From Tenericutes bacterium 4572_104 (GTDB lineage Bacteria; Bacillota_I; Bacilli_A; Izemoplasmatales; UBA5603), in NCBI GenBank assembly GCA_002084435.1, contig NBLG01000015.1:1-14804 (forward strand): DNA of 14,804 nt, written 5' to 3'. Shown here one piece after another: positions 1 to 6,383 of the stretch. The notes below the pieces were generated by a model. The model was not told the origin of the DNA and ran no database searches. It saw only the letters and a list, made by a program, of their open reading frames with translations. Position numbers and translations under genes: made by a program. Numbering within the stretch: position 1 is the stretch's first letter; every line of letters begins with the position of its first letter.

Positions 1-204
1 GGATTAATAAATAATACTAATCTTTTAAAAGAAACTACATTATCAGATATTTTAGAAGGACAAAACATCTTAAAAGAAGTATCTTTAAAAACCGGATTAG
101 AGGTAAAATACACATCTATTTGGGAAGGTTTTGATTTTGATACTTCTGAAATTTTAGGAGAAGTAATTAAAATAAAATTATTTCACCGAAAAGATTGGAT
201 ATAA
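1..204 (+). CDS. C-terminal fragment of an unidentified protein, possibly a MinD/CobQ-like P-loop ATPase
   Basis: Frame 1 is open from the first base of the window to a TAA at 202-204, giving the last 67 residues of a longer protein. The start lies outside the window. The fragment opens with GLINNTNLL, followed by a charged helix-like stretch and the ending LFHRKDWI. The NN pair and the later TG(L)xVKYTS stretch faintly recall the C-terminal part of MinD/CobQ-type nucleotide-binding proteins. No P-loop or other diagnostic motif is inside the window, so this family guess is weak. The gene is co-directional with the vor operon and ends 93 bases before vorD, with no clear terminator between them, so it may be the upstream member of the same transcription unit. 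Confidence 0.6.
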   Translation, partial: GLINNTNLLKETTLSDILEGQNILKEVSLKTGLEVKYTSIWEGFDFDTSEILGEVIKIKLFHRKDWI

Positions 205-232
205 TATTTAATATTTAAATAAAGCTAATAAT

Positions 233-257
233 TTAATATTTCTGATGAAAATATTAA
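233..257. repeat. AT-only inverted repeat ahead of the vor operon
   Basis: TTAATATTT (233-241) and AAATATTAA (249-257) are perfect complements around a 7-base loop. The stem has no G-C pair and no T-tract follows, so it is unlikely to be a terminator. In DNA this AT-rich, such repeats can arise by chance. No convincing -35/-10 pair was seen in 205-297. Confidence 0.3.
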
Positions 258-297
258 TTAAAAATATTCCAGAAAAAAATTATTTAGGAGGAAGACT

Positions 298-525
298 ATG
301 CCAAAAGGTAAAGTAACATTTGATGACGAAAGATGTAAAGGCTGTTTACTCTGTGTCGAAGCTTGTCCGCAAAACATCTTGTATCAGGACATGAACACAC
401 TTAACAAAAACGGTTATAACATCATAAAAGTATCGGAACCTGATAAATGCATTGGTTGTGCTTTTTGCGCTATGATGTGTCCTGATTCCGTTATTACAGT
501 GGAGGTGAAGAAAAAGAATGGCTAA
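298..525 (+). CDS. vorD: 2-oxoacid:ferredoxin oxidoreductase, delta (2x[4Fe-4S] ferredoxin) subunit
   Basis: This 75-residue bacterial-type ferredoxin subunit passes electrons from the oxidoreductase core to soluble ferredoxin. Two complete cluster motifs are visible: C13-x2-C16-x2-C19-x3-C23-P and C51-x2-C54-x2-C57-x3-C61-P, the CxxCxxCxxxCP pattern of 2x[4Fe-4S] ferredoxins. The ATG follows AGGAGG at 286-291 with good spacing. Its stop overlaps the start of vorB by 8 bases, so translation is probably coupled. Length and position as first gene match the delta subunit of four-subunit Vor/Kor enzymes. On its own it could be any small ferredoxin; the neighbours give the assignment. The symbol follows the vor naming used for 2-oxoisovalerate enzymes, and korD would be an alternative. 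Confidence 0.9.
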   Translation: MPKGKVTFDDERCKGCLLCVEACPQNILYQDMNTLNKNGYNIIKVSEPDKCIGCAFCAMMCPDSVITVEVKKKNG

Positions 526-1591
526 AGTTCTAATGAAGGGAAACGAAGCTATTGCATTAGCTGCCATTAAAGGTGGTGTTGATGCTTTTTATGGCTATCC
601 AATTACCCCACAAAATGAAGTTCCAGAATATTTATCAAAACATTTGTTAGCTGCAGGAAAGGTGTTCTTACAATCCGAATCTGAAATAGCTGCCATTAAT
701 ATGGTTTATGGTGCAGCTGGCGCAGGTGCGAGAGTTATGACATCAAGTTCAAGCCCTGGTATCGCTTTAAAACAAGAAGGTATAAGCTATATTACAGCGG
801 CAGAATTACCTTGTGTTATCGTATCTGTAATGCGTGGAGGCCCTGGCCTTGGAGGTATTCAACCATCTCAATCTGATTACTATCAAGCAACTAGAGGCGG
901 AGGAAATGGAGATTATCAATTAATTGTTTACGCTCCAGAATCAATTCAAGAAACTATAGATACCTTAAAAGGGGCTTTTGATACTGCAGATTATTATAGA
1001 AACCCAGTATTGGTTTTGGTTGATGGACTAATTGGGCAAATGATGGAATCAGTTGATTTAGATAAACCGGTTAAAAAACGTGATTTAAAGCCAAAAGATT
1101 GGGCTACTACAGGAACTAAAAATCATCCTGGTAGAAGAAATATAGCTAATTCTTTATTCCTAGATCCAGCTGAACTAGAAAAACATAATATTCATTTACA
1201 AGAAAAATACAAAGAGATAAAGAAAAACGAAACTCTATATGAATTAGTTAATATGGAAGAAGACCCAGACTATGTAATAGTTGCTTATGGAACTATGGCG
1301 AGAATCTGTCGTTCTTCTATAAAAATGTTAAAAGAAAAAGGTATAAATGTTGGAATGATTAGACCAATAACAGTTTGGCCATATCCTGAAAAAGCATTTG
1401 ATAAAATACCAGAATCTACAAAAGGTATTTTGTGCTGTGAGTTAAGTATGGGTCAAATGTTAGATGATGTTTTAATCTCTAACAAAGGTAGACATAAAGT
1501 AGGATTCTTTGGAAGAAGCGGTGGAATGATTCCAGATCCTGAAGAAATTGTTGATGCAATTATTAATTTTGAACAAAAGGTGGTGAGCTGA
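518..1591 (+). CDS. vorB: 2-oxoacid (branched-chain type):ferredoxin oxidoreductase, alpha subunit
   Basis: This 357-residue alpha subunit binds the 2-oxoacid and, with the beta subunit, carries out thiamine-dependent oxidative decarboxylation: 2-oxoacid + CoA + oxidised ferredoxin to acyl-CoA + CO2 + reduced ferredoxin. Visible motifs are GYPITPQNEVPEYLS near residues 26-40, SSSSPGIALKQEG at 76-88, and a glycine-rich RGGPGLGGIQPSQSDYYQ stretch near 106-123. These are characteristic of VorB-type (3-methyl-2-oxobutanoate) alpha subunits rather than pyruvate enzymes. The C-terminal part (GILCCELSMGQM) is the transketolase C-terminal-like domain. The start is preceded by GGAGGTG at 501-507 and overlaps vorD by 8 bases. 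It ends in TGA, which shows that TGA is a stop codon here. Exact substrate choice (2-oxoisovalerate, other branched oxoacids or 2-oxoglutarate) cannot be proven from sequence. Confidence 0.93.
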   Translation: MAKVLMKGNEAIALAAIKGGVDAFYGYPITPQNEVPEYLSKHLLAAGKVFLQSESEIAAINMVYGAAGAGARVMTSSSSPGIALKQEGISYITAAELPCVIVSVMRGGPGLGGIQPSQSDYYQATRGGGNGDYQLIVYAPESIQETIDTLKGAFDTADYYRNPVLVLVDGLIGQMMESVDLDKPVKKRDLKPKDWATTGTKNHPGRRNIANSLFLDPAELEKHNIHLQEKYKEIKKNETLYELVNMEEDPDYVIVAYGTMARICRSSIKMLKEKGINVGMIRPITVWPYPEKAFDKIPESTKGILCCELSMGQMLDDVLISNKGRHKVGFFGRSGGMIPDPEEIVDAIINFEQKVVS

Positions 1592-1592
1592 A

Positions 1593-2342
1593 ATGGCTAT
1601 AGTATATCAAAAATCTAAAGGTTTAACTGATACACCACTTACATATTGTCCTGGATGTGGACATGGTATTGTTCATAAATTAGTGGCTGAAGTATTAGAA
1701 GAACTAGATATGTTAGGAGATGCAATAGCTATTGCATCAGTTGGATGTTCTGTATTTTCATATCAATTCTTTAATTGTGATGCTCAACAAGCTCCACATG
1801 GTAGAGCTTGCGCAGAGGCTACAGGAATTAAAAGAGTATTACCAAATAATATAGTGTTTACTTATCAAGGCGATGGTGACCTTGCAAGTATTGGTATAGC
1901 TGAAACGATTCACGCGGCTAACCGCGGTGAAAATATTACTGTTATTTTTATTAATAACGCGATTTATGGAATGACTGGTGGACAGATGGCCCCAACATCC
2001 TTAATAGGACAAAAAACAACTACTTCACAAGATGGTAGAGTTTCTGGTGTGCATGGTAATCCAATCCATATTTCTGAAATGTTTGCGACTATTAAAGGAG
2101 CTGCTTATATCGCACGCGTTTCTGTATATGATCCAAAACGCGTAATTCAAGCTAAACGTGCAATTAAAAAAGCCTTTGAATATCAAAGAGATAAGAAAGG
2201 CTTTACTATGATTGAAGTATTATCTTCATGCCCTGTTAACTGGGGAATGACTCCGGTTGATGCGATGAATTGGGTTAAAACTGATATGGCTAAAGAATAT
2301 CCTTTAGGCGTTTTCAAAGATAAAGGTGATTTAGATGAATAA
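1593..2342 (+). CDS. vorA: 2-oxoacid:ferredoxin oxidoreductase, beta subunit (TPP-binding)
   Basis: This 249-residue beta subunit carries thiamine pyrophosphate and one [4Fe-4S] cluster. CPGCGHG at residues 19-25, C52 (VGCSVF) and C213 (SCPVNWG) are the likely cluster ligands. The TPP/Mg motif is GDGDLASIG at 93-101 with NN at 121-122, followed by YGMTGGQMAPT. Length is normal for the family. The start lies 1 base after the vorB stop, with AAGGTGGTG at 1577-1585 as ribosome site inside vorB. The gene overlaps vorC by 8 bases. Family membership is very clear; the individual oxoacid specificity is inferred from VorB and from the ptb/buk genes downstream. The symbol varies between naming schemes (korB is the alternative). 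Confidence 0.93.
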   Translation: MAIVYQKSKGLTDTPLTYCPGCGHGIVHKLVAEVLEELDMLGDAIAIASVGCSVFSYQFFNCDAQQAPHGRACAEATGIKRVLPNNIVFTYQGDGDLASIGIAETIHAANRGENITVIFINNAIYGMTGGQMAPTSLIGQKTTTSQDGRVSGVHGNPIHISEMFATIKGAAYIARVSVYDPKRVIQAKRAIKKAFEYQRDKKGFTMIEVLSSCPVNWGMTPVDAMNWVKTDMAKEYPLGVFKDKGDLDE

Positions 2343-2898
2343 AGCAACTAATATTAAAGTAGCTGGATTTGGTGGCCAAGGTGTTATGATGTTTGGACAA
2401 ATCCTTGCTTATAGCGCTACTAAAGATGAAATAAATGGGCTTTGGTTTCCATCATATGGTCCAGAGACTAGAGGAGGAACAGCTAACTGTTCAGTAATCG
2501 TTTCTAAAGAAAAGATTAATTCTCCAGTATTTAAGAACGCAGATCATTTAATTGCGTTTAATTCACCTTCTTTAGAAAAATTTAGAGGACATGTAGCTGA
2601 AGGTGGATTAATTCTATATAACTCATCTTTAATATCTAAAGAAGTAAAAGAAGGTTCACTTCTTAGTGTAGGAGTACCAGTTAATGATATAGCTATTAAA
2701 CTTGGTAATCAAAAAGTAGCTAATATGGTTATGATGGGAGCTTATTTAGAGTTAACTCATTTGTTTAGCGATGAAACAATTTTGGCTATAATCAAGAAAT
2801 TTTTAGGAGAAAAGAAAGCTCATCTTCTAGATATAAATATTGAAGCTATCAAAGCTGGGAAAGACTATGTAAAAAAACTCGGAGTTAAATATGCTTAA
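2335..2898 (+). CDS. vorC: 2-oxoacid:ferredoxin oxidoreductase, gamma subunit
   Basis: This 187-residue gamma subunit of the POR/KOR gamma-domain family helps form the CoA site and the catalytic interface. GFGGQGVMM at residues 11-19 and the PSYGPETRGGTANC stretch at 39-52 are the family hallmarks. The length is normal. AAGGTGA at 2323-2329 is the ribosome site, and the ATG overlaps the vorA stop by 8 bases. The stop overlaps the ptb start by 8 bases. The unbroken series of overlaps argues for one mRNA and near-stoichiometric synthesis. The complete set delta-alpha-beta-gamma is present and all subunits look intact. Confidence 0.92.
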   Translation: MNKATNIKVAGFGGQGVMMFGQILAYSATKDEINGLWFPSYGPETRGGTANCSVIVSKEKINSPVFKNADHLIAFNSPSLEKFRGHVAEGGLILYNSSLISKEVKEGSLLSVGVPVNDIAIKLGNQKVANMVMMGAYLELTHLFSDETILAIIKKFLGEKKAHLLDINIEAIKAGKDYVKKLGVKYA

Positions 2899-3805
2899 GA
2901 ACTTAGATGATTTAAAAATCGCAGCTAAAAAAGCAACTAAAAAGAGAATGGTAGTTGTCTTTGCGCATGATGAGCATGTTATTGAAGCTGTTAATTTAGC
3001 TTGCGAAGAAGGAATTATCGAACCTATTTTAATCGGTTTTGAAGATAAAATAAAAGAACTTATCAAAGGTTTATCCTTTGATTCTTCTTTAAAAATAATC
3101 AATGAACCAGATCCCGTTCTCGCAACTAAAATTGCGATGGATTTGGTAAACCAAGGCGAAGTAGATATTGTTATGAAAGGCTTAATCGATACTAAAATAC
3201 TTTTAAAAGGTGTTGTTAATAAAGAATATGGAATAGTTAATAGTAGCTTATTAAGCCATGTAGGTATTGTAGAATATCCTACACTTGATAGAGTGTTATT
3301 CGCAACTGATGGAGCGATGAATATTGAACCTACTTGGGAACAAAAAATTCTAATTATAGAAGCAGCTGTTTCATTAGCTAAATCTTTAGGTTATTCTTTG
3401 CCAAAAGTAGGAATAGTATCCGCAGTAGAAAAGGTAAATCCAAAAATAGCTTCTACAGTGGACGCTGAAAAAATAGTAAATTACTATAAAGATAAAGACA
3501 TAGATTTTTTAATTGATGGACCTTTTGCGGTAGATAATTTGGTATCTATGGAATCCGTTAAGACAAAAGGAATAAATTCAAAAGTCGCAGGTGTATGTGA
3601 TATTTTATTATTTCCAAATCTTGATGGTGGTAATATTTTCTATAAAACCAGTGTTTTTCTCGCAAATGGAAAGTCAGCTGGCCTTGTAATGGGTGCTAAA
3701 GTTCCAATCGTTCTTACTTCAAGAGCCGATACAAGTGAAGCAAAACTAAATTCAATCTTTTTAGCGGTGGTGAATAAAGATGGACTACTTACTCCTAGTC
3801 ATTAA
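2891..3805 (+). CDS. ptb: Phosphate butyryltransferase (phosphotransbutyrylase)
   Basis: This 304-residue enzyme exchanges CoA for phosphate on butyryl-, isobutyryl- or related acyl-CoA. The length matches Ptb (about 300) rather than the longer Pta forms. Recognisable stretches are VMKGLIDTKILLKGV near residue 95, SLLSHVGIVEYP, ATDGAMNIEPT and the C-terminal GAKVPIVLTSRADTSEAKL block of the PTA_PTB family. The ATG follows GGAG at 2881-2884. It overlaps vorC by 8 bases and buk by 26, so it is translationally embedded in the operon. Because Vor would supply branched acyl-CoA, the physiological substrate may be isobutyryl-, 2-methylbutyryl- or isovaleryl-CoA rather than butyryl-CoA; this is inference. 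No butyryl-CoA synthesis genes are in the window. Confidence 0.92.
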   Translation: MLKNLDDLKIAAKKATKKRMVVVFAHDEHVIEAVNLACEEGIIEPILIGFEDKIKELIKGLSFDSSLKIINEPDPVLATKIAMDLVNQGEVDIVMKGLIDTKILLKGVVNKEYGIVNSSLLSHVGIVEYPTLDRVLFATDGAMNIEPTWEQKILIIEAAVSLAKSLGYSLPKVGIVSAVEKVNPKIASTVDAEKIVNYYKDKDIDFLIDGPFAVDNLVSMESVKTKGINSKVAGVCDILLFPNLDGGNIFYKTSVFLANGKSAGLVMGAKVPIVLTSRADTSEAKLNSIFLAVVNKDGLLTPSH

Positions 3806-4850
3806 TCCTGGAAGTACATCAACTAAAGTAGCTTTGTTTTTGAATGAAAAACTCATTCAAGAAGCTACTCTTAGACATGATACAGAAAAGCTTCAAGAAT
3901 TCAATACAATAATAGATCAATTAGATTTTAGGAGACAAGTAATCCTTGATTTTTTAGTAGAACATAAATATAAATTAAATCAGATTGATGTATTTATCGG
4001 TAGAGGAGGTATGTTAAAACCGCTTAAACACGGCGGAGCTTATCGCGTAACTAATGAAATGCTAGAAGACCTAAGAAGTTGTAAGTATGGTTCCCATGCT
4101 TCTAACCTAGGAGCTTTATTAGCTGATAGTTTCGCTAAACCTTTTAATCGACCTGCTTATATAGTAGATCCAGTAGTTATCGATGAGTTTGAAGAAATTT
4201 CAAGAGTATCTGGACTTAAAGGAATTGAAAGAAGAAGTACTTTTCATGCCTTAAACCAAAAAGCAACCGCAAAACATCACGCTAAGCTTATGGGTAAACT
4301 TTATGAAGATATGAATTTAATTGTCGTTCATTTAGGCGGAGGAATATCAGTAGGCCTTCACAAACAAGGTAGAGTTATAGATGTAAATAATGCCTTGGGT
4401 GGAGATGGACCATTTTCTCCTGAAAGAACAGGAACAATTCCAACCTATCCATTAGTTGAATTATGTTTTTCTGGAAAATATACAGAAAAAGAAGTTAAAA
4501 AAATGCTTGTAGGTAAAGGAGGACTTGTTTCATATCTTGGAACTAATGATACAAGAGAAATTGAAAAAAGAATAAATGAAGGCGATGAATTAGCTCGGTT
4601 TTATTATGAAGCAATGGGTTACACTGTAGTTAAAGAAATCGGAGCTATGTACTTTGCATGTAAATGCAAGGTAGATGCAGTATTAATTACTGGTGGTATA
4701 GCGCATAGTAAATATTTCACTGATTATTTAAAGGGATATTTTGAGAGAATAGTTCCTATCTATGTTTATCCGGGCGAAGATGAAATGAGGGCTTTAGCTT
4801 TAGGAACACTTAGAGTACTGAGAAAAGAAGAAAAGCTTCAAGCTTACTAA
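3780..4850 (+). CDS. buk: Butyrate kinase (ASKHA family)
   Basis: This 356-residue acyl kinase transfers phosphate from (iso)butyryl-phosphate to ADP, the ATP-yielding step. The phosphate-1 loop is VINPGSTSTKVALF near residues 7-20. It also has GRGGMLKPLKHGGAYRV, the ERRSTFHALNQKA block, the phosphate-2 region VHLGGGISVG, and a late adenosine loop with TGGIAHS. Length fits Buk (about 355) and not acetate kinase (about 400). GGTGGTGA at 3766-3773 provides the ribosome site inside ptb. The overlap with ptb is the longest in the operon (26 bases). It is the last gene; a non-coding stretch of about 400 bases with a possible terminator follows. Confidence 0.94.
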   Translation: MDYLLLVINPGSTSTKVALFLNEKLIQEATLRHDTEKLQEFNTIIDQLDFRRQVILDFLVEHKYKLNQIDVFIGRGGMLKPLKHGGAYRVTNEMLEDLRSCKYGSHASNLGALLADSFAKPFNRPAYIVDPVVIDEFEEISRVSGLKGIERRSTFHALNQKATAKHHAKLMGKLYEDMNLIVVHLGGGISVGLHKQGRVIDVNNALGGDGPFSPERTGTIPTYPLVELCFSGKYTEKEVKKMLVGKGGLVSYLGTNDTREIEKRINEGDELARFYYEAMGYTVVKEIGAMYFACKCKVDAVLITGGIAHSKYFTDYLKGYFERIVPIYVYPGEDEMRALALGTLRVLRKEEKLQAY

Positions 4851-4883
4851 TTTGTCTGTATTTATAGGTAAAAAGTAAAAATC

Positions 4884-4900
4884 GAATATTAATAATATTC
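4884..4900. repeat. Small perfect hairpin downstream of buk
   Basis: GAATATT and AATATTC flank a 3-base AAT loop. No T-tract follows, so it does not look like an intrinsic terminator. It may stabilise the 3' end of the operon mRNA or be chance in AT-rich DNA. Confidence 0.4.
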
Positions 4901-4942
4901 AATAACAAATTCGGTTGATATGTATTGTTTTAAAATATCATG

Positions 4943-5040
4943 ATACCTCAAAATTAAAGACTAATATAAAACTTTTAATCTTTTTTGAAATATAAAGTTA
5001 TAAGTAATATATTATTTCGGTTATTTTGAGGTATTTTTTT
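4943..5040 (+). terminator. Long nested hairpin with T-tract; candidate terminator of the vor-ptb-buk operon or MITE-like element
   Basis: Perfect 12-base arms ATACCTCAAAAT (4943-4954) and ATTTTGAGGTAT (5023-5034) enclose 68 bases, and the right arm runs straight into a T-tract at 5034-5040. Two further complementary pairs nest inside in the right order: AATATA (4963-4968) with TATATT (5008-5013), and AACTTT (4970-4975) with AAAGTT (4994-4999). The T-tract on one side only suggests plus-strand termination about 180 bases after buk. A large loop is unusual for an intrinsic terminator. TA immediately outside CCTCAAAAT on both ends would also fit a small TA-targeting MITE, though that TA is part of the palindrome and so is weak evidence. 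Confidence 0.5.
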
Positions 5041-5111
5041 ATGAAAAAAAACGCTTAAATTATATCTAATTATAAAAATTTACATGAAAATAAAAAAAAA
5101 GATGTTATTGT

Positions 5112-5140
5112 TTGCATAAATTTTAATATGAGAATATAAT
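5112..5140 (+). promoter_or_regulatory. SigA-type promoter for the transporter gene
   Basis: TTGCAT (5112-5117), a 17-base spacer and TATAAT (5135-5140) make a near-consensus vegetative promoter. Transcription would begin near 5147, giving an untranslated leader of about 100 bases before the ATG at 5247. Confidence 0.7.
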
Positions 5141-5246
5141 GAAAAAAGTGATATGGAAACAATAATAAAACGATTAATGGACACTGTATTTTAACTCTTG
5201 TTTGGGTGAATATGTGAAATGATAAGGAAGGATATGTAATAATAAA

Positions 5247-6230
5247 ATGATAAACAAATTAAAAGAGAACTTATCAAAATATATGATAATTTATACTGTA
5301 TTGGTCATAACTGCTGGGTTGACATTTGGATCTATATGGAATCTAAAATTTCTATCATCAATAATTTTACCTGTAGTGTTTATTATGATTTATCCAATGA
5401 TGGTAAATTTATCTTTATCTTCTTTAAAAAAAATAAGAGGATCAAAAAAGCCTTTAATTATAGGGATGATTTTAAATTTTATTTGGGCTCCATTATTTAT
5501 GTATTTATTGACATGGATTTTTCATATAGACCCGGATATTAAGCTTGCCTTAATGTTAATGTCAATTGCTCCAGCATCAAGTATGGGACTCGGGTATATT
5601 GGTCTTGCAGAAGGCCATATGTTAAGTGGTGCCATAATAGTTGCTTCCGCTTTTATATTGTCAATTTTTGTTTACCCTATTGCAGGGCATTATTTAGCAT
5701 TAGGGGCCAACATACCAGTACCATTCATTATAATCATTAAGAATTTATTATTAATTTTAATTTTACCTCTAATTTTGGGGATTATAACAAGGGAATACGT
5801 AGAAAAAAGACATGGAAGTGAAAAATATCTTAAAATTAAACCTTATTTTTCAACAACGACTTTAATATTTCTATATATTTTAATGTTTATTATATTTGCA
5901 TCAAAGGCTAATCTTATTTTACAAAATTCTATCGATATCTTAATTTTACTTCCAATAGCAATATTGTTTTATGGAGTTACTGTTATTTTAACTTTAATTT
6001 TAAACAAGAACATTCTTAAACTTGAATACGGTCAACACCAATCTATTGTGTTTACATCTGTAAGTAAAAATATAGCATTGAGCATTGCTGTTTTGATTTC
6101 TGTTTTTGGTGAATACGGTCAATATCTAGCTGTATTTCCTGCAATAATGTCTTTATATCAAGCACCATTTTTGATGATATATCTTAAGTTTAGTAAAAAA
6201 ATAAGAGCCTGGTTTAAAAAGCCTTTATAA
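5247..6230 (+). CDS. BART-superfamily membrane transporter (ACR3 / bile acid:Na+ symporter-like)
   Basis: The gene encodes 327 very hydrophobic residues, with about ten membrane segments by eye. A positive KKIRGSKK loop lies near residues 61-68 and the C-terminus is basic. The stretches IMIYPMMVNLSLSSL (46-60), LNFIWAPLFMYLLTW (76-90) and SIAPASSMGLGYIGLAEG (106-123) resemble the ACR3 arsenite efflux / bile acid symporter fold. Relatives are often annotated as arsenic resistance or bile acid symporter proteins. The cysteine typical of true ACR3 proteins in the fourth membrane segment is absent, where SIAPASSMG stands instead. An arsenite function is therefore doubtful and the substrate is unknown. 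No ars genes are nearby. The GGAAGG ribosome site at 5226-5231 lies an unusually long 15 bases before the ATG, but no better in-frame start is visible. It is monocistronic between its own promoter and a shared terminator. Confidence 0.8.
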   Translation: MINKLKENLSKYMIIYTVLVITAGLTFGSIWNLKFLSSIILPVVFIMIYPMMVNLSLSSLKKIRGSKKPLIIGMILNFIWAPLFMYLLTWIFHIDPDIKLALMLMSIAPASSMGLGYIGLAEGHMLSGAIIVASAFILSIFVYPIAGHYLALGANIPVPFIIIIKNLLLILILPLILGIITREYVEKRHGSEKYLKIKPYFSTTTLIFLYILMFIIFASKANLILQNSIDILILLPIAILFYGVTVILTLILNKNILKLEYGQHQSIVFTSVSKNIALSIAVLISVFGEYGQYLAVFPAIMSLYQAPFLMIYLKFSKKIRAWFKKPL

Positions 6231-6353
6231 CCTATCTAGTATATATTGAATAAAATAACATTATGTATATTTTTTGATATTATTTTGAACCACAAATCTT
6301 TGATTTTTGTTATATAATAGATTGTTTTAGATGATTAATTATACAAATCGTAT

Positions 6354-6383
6354 AAAAAAAACCGCAGAATTCTGCGGTTTTTT
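6354..6383. terminator. Bidirectional terminator shared by the transporter gene and clpB
   Basis: An A-tract (6354-6361), the self-complementary CCGCAGAATTCTGCGG (6362-6377) and a T-tract (6378-6383) form a strong intrinsic terminator readable in both directions. Its T side overlaps the clpB stop codon (6382-6384), so clpB ends inside its own terminator. Confidence 0.88.

Larger units (their letters stand above)
4851..5246. other. Non-coding stretch between buk and the transporter gene
   Basis: No plausible gene is visible on either strand in this very AT-rich 396-base gap. It holds, in order, a small hairpin (4884-4900), a long nested inverted repeat ending in a T-tract (4943-5040), poly-A-rich sequence, a good promoter (5112-5140) and a leader of about 100 bases before the transporter. 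The leader shows no T-box or known riboswitch core that I can recognise. Confidence 0.7.

Noticed and set aside
346..567. Open frame of 73 codons on the minus strand over vorD/vorB
   Set aside because: It is antisense to clear ferredoxin and VorB coding sequence, has no family pattern and lacks its own signals.
2827..3102. Open frame of 91 codons on the minus strand over vorC/ptb
   Set aside because: It lies opposite well-conserved Ptb; low-complexity Ser/Ile/Lys-rich product typical of a shadow frame.
5139..5165. Tiny frame MKKVIWKQ before the transporter, considered as a leader peptide
   Set aside because: Its ATG overlaps the -10 box of the predicted promoter, so it would not be on the transcript, and it has no ribosome site.
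5336..5542. Open frame of 68 codons in another plus frame inside the transporter
   Set aside because: Runs of Phe, Lys and Ile reflect the AT-rich membrane gene read out of frame; no ribosome site.
6285..6318. Promoter-like TTGAAC and TATAAT after the transporter gene
   Set aside because: Spacing is 22 bases, and the only thing downstream is the terminator before the convergent clpB; likely chance in AT-rich DNA.
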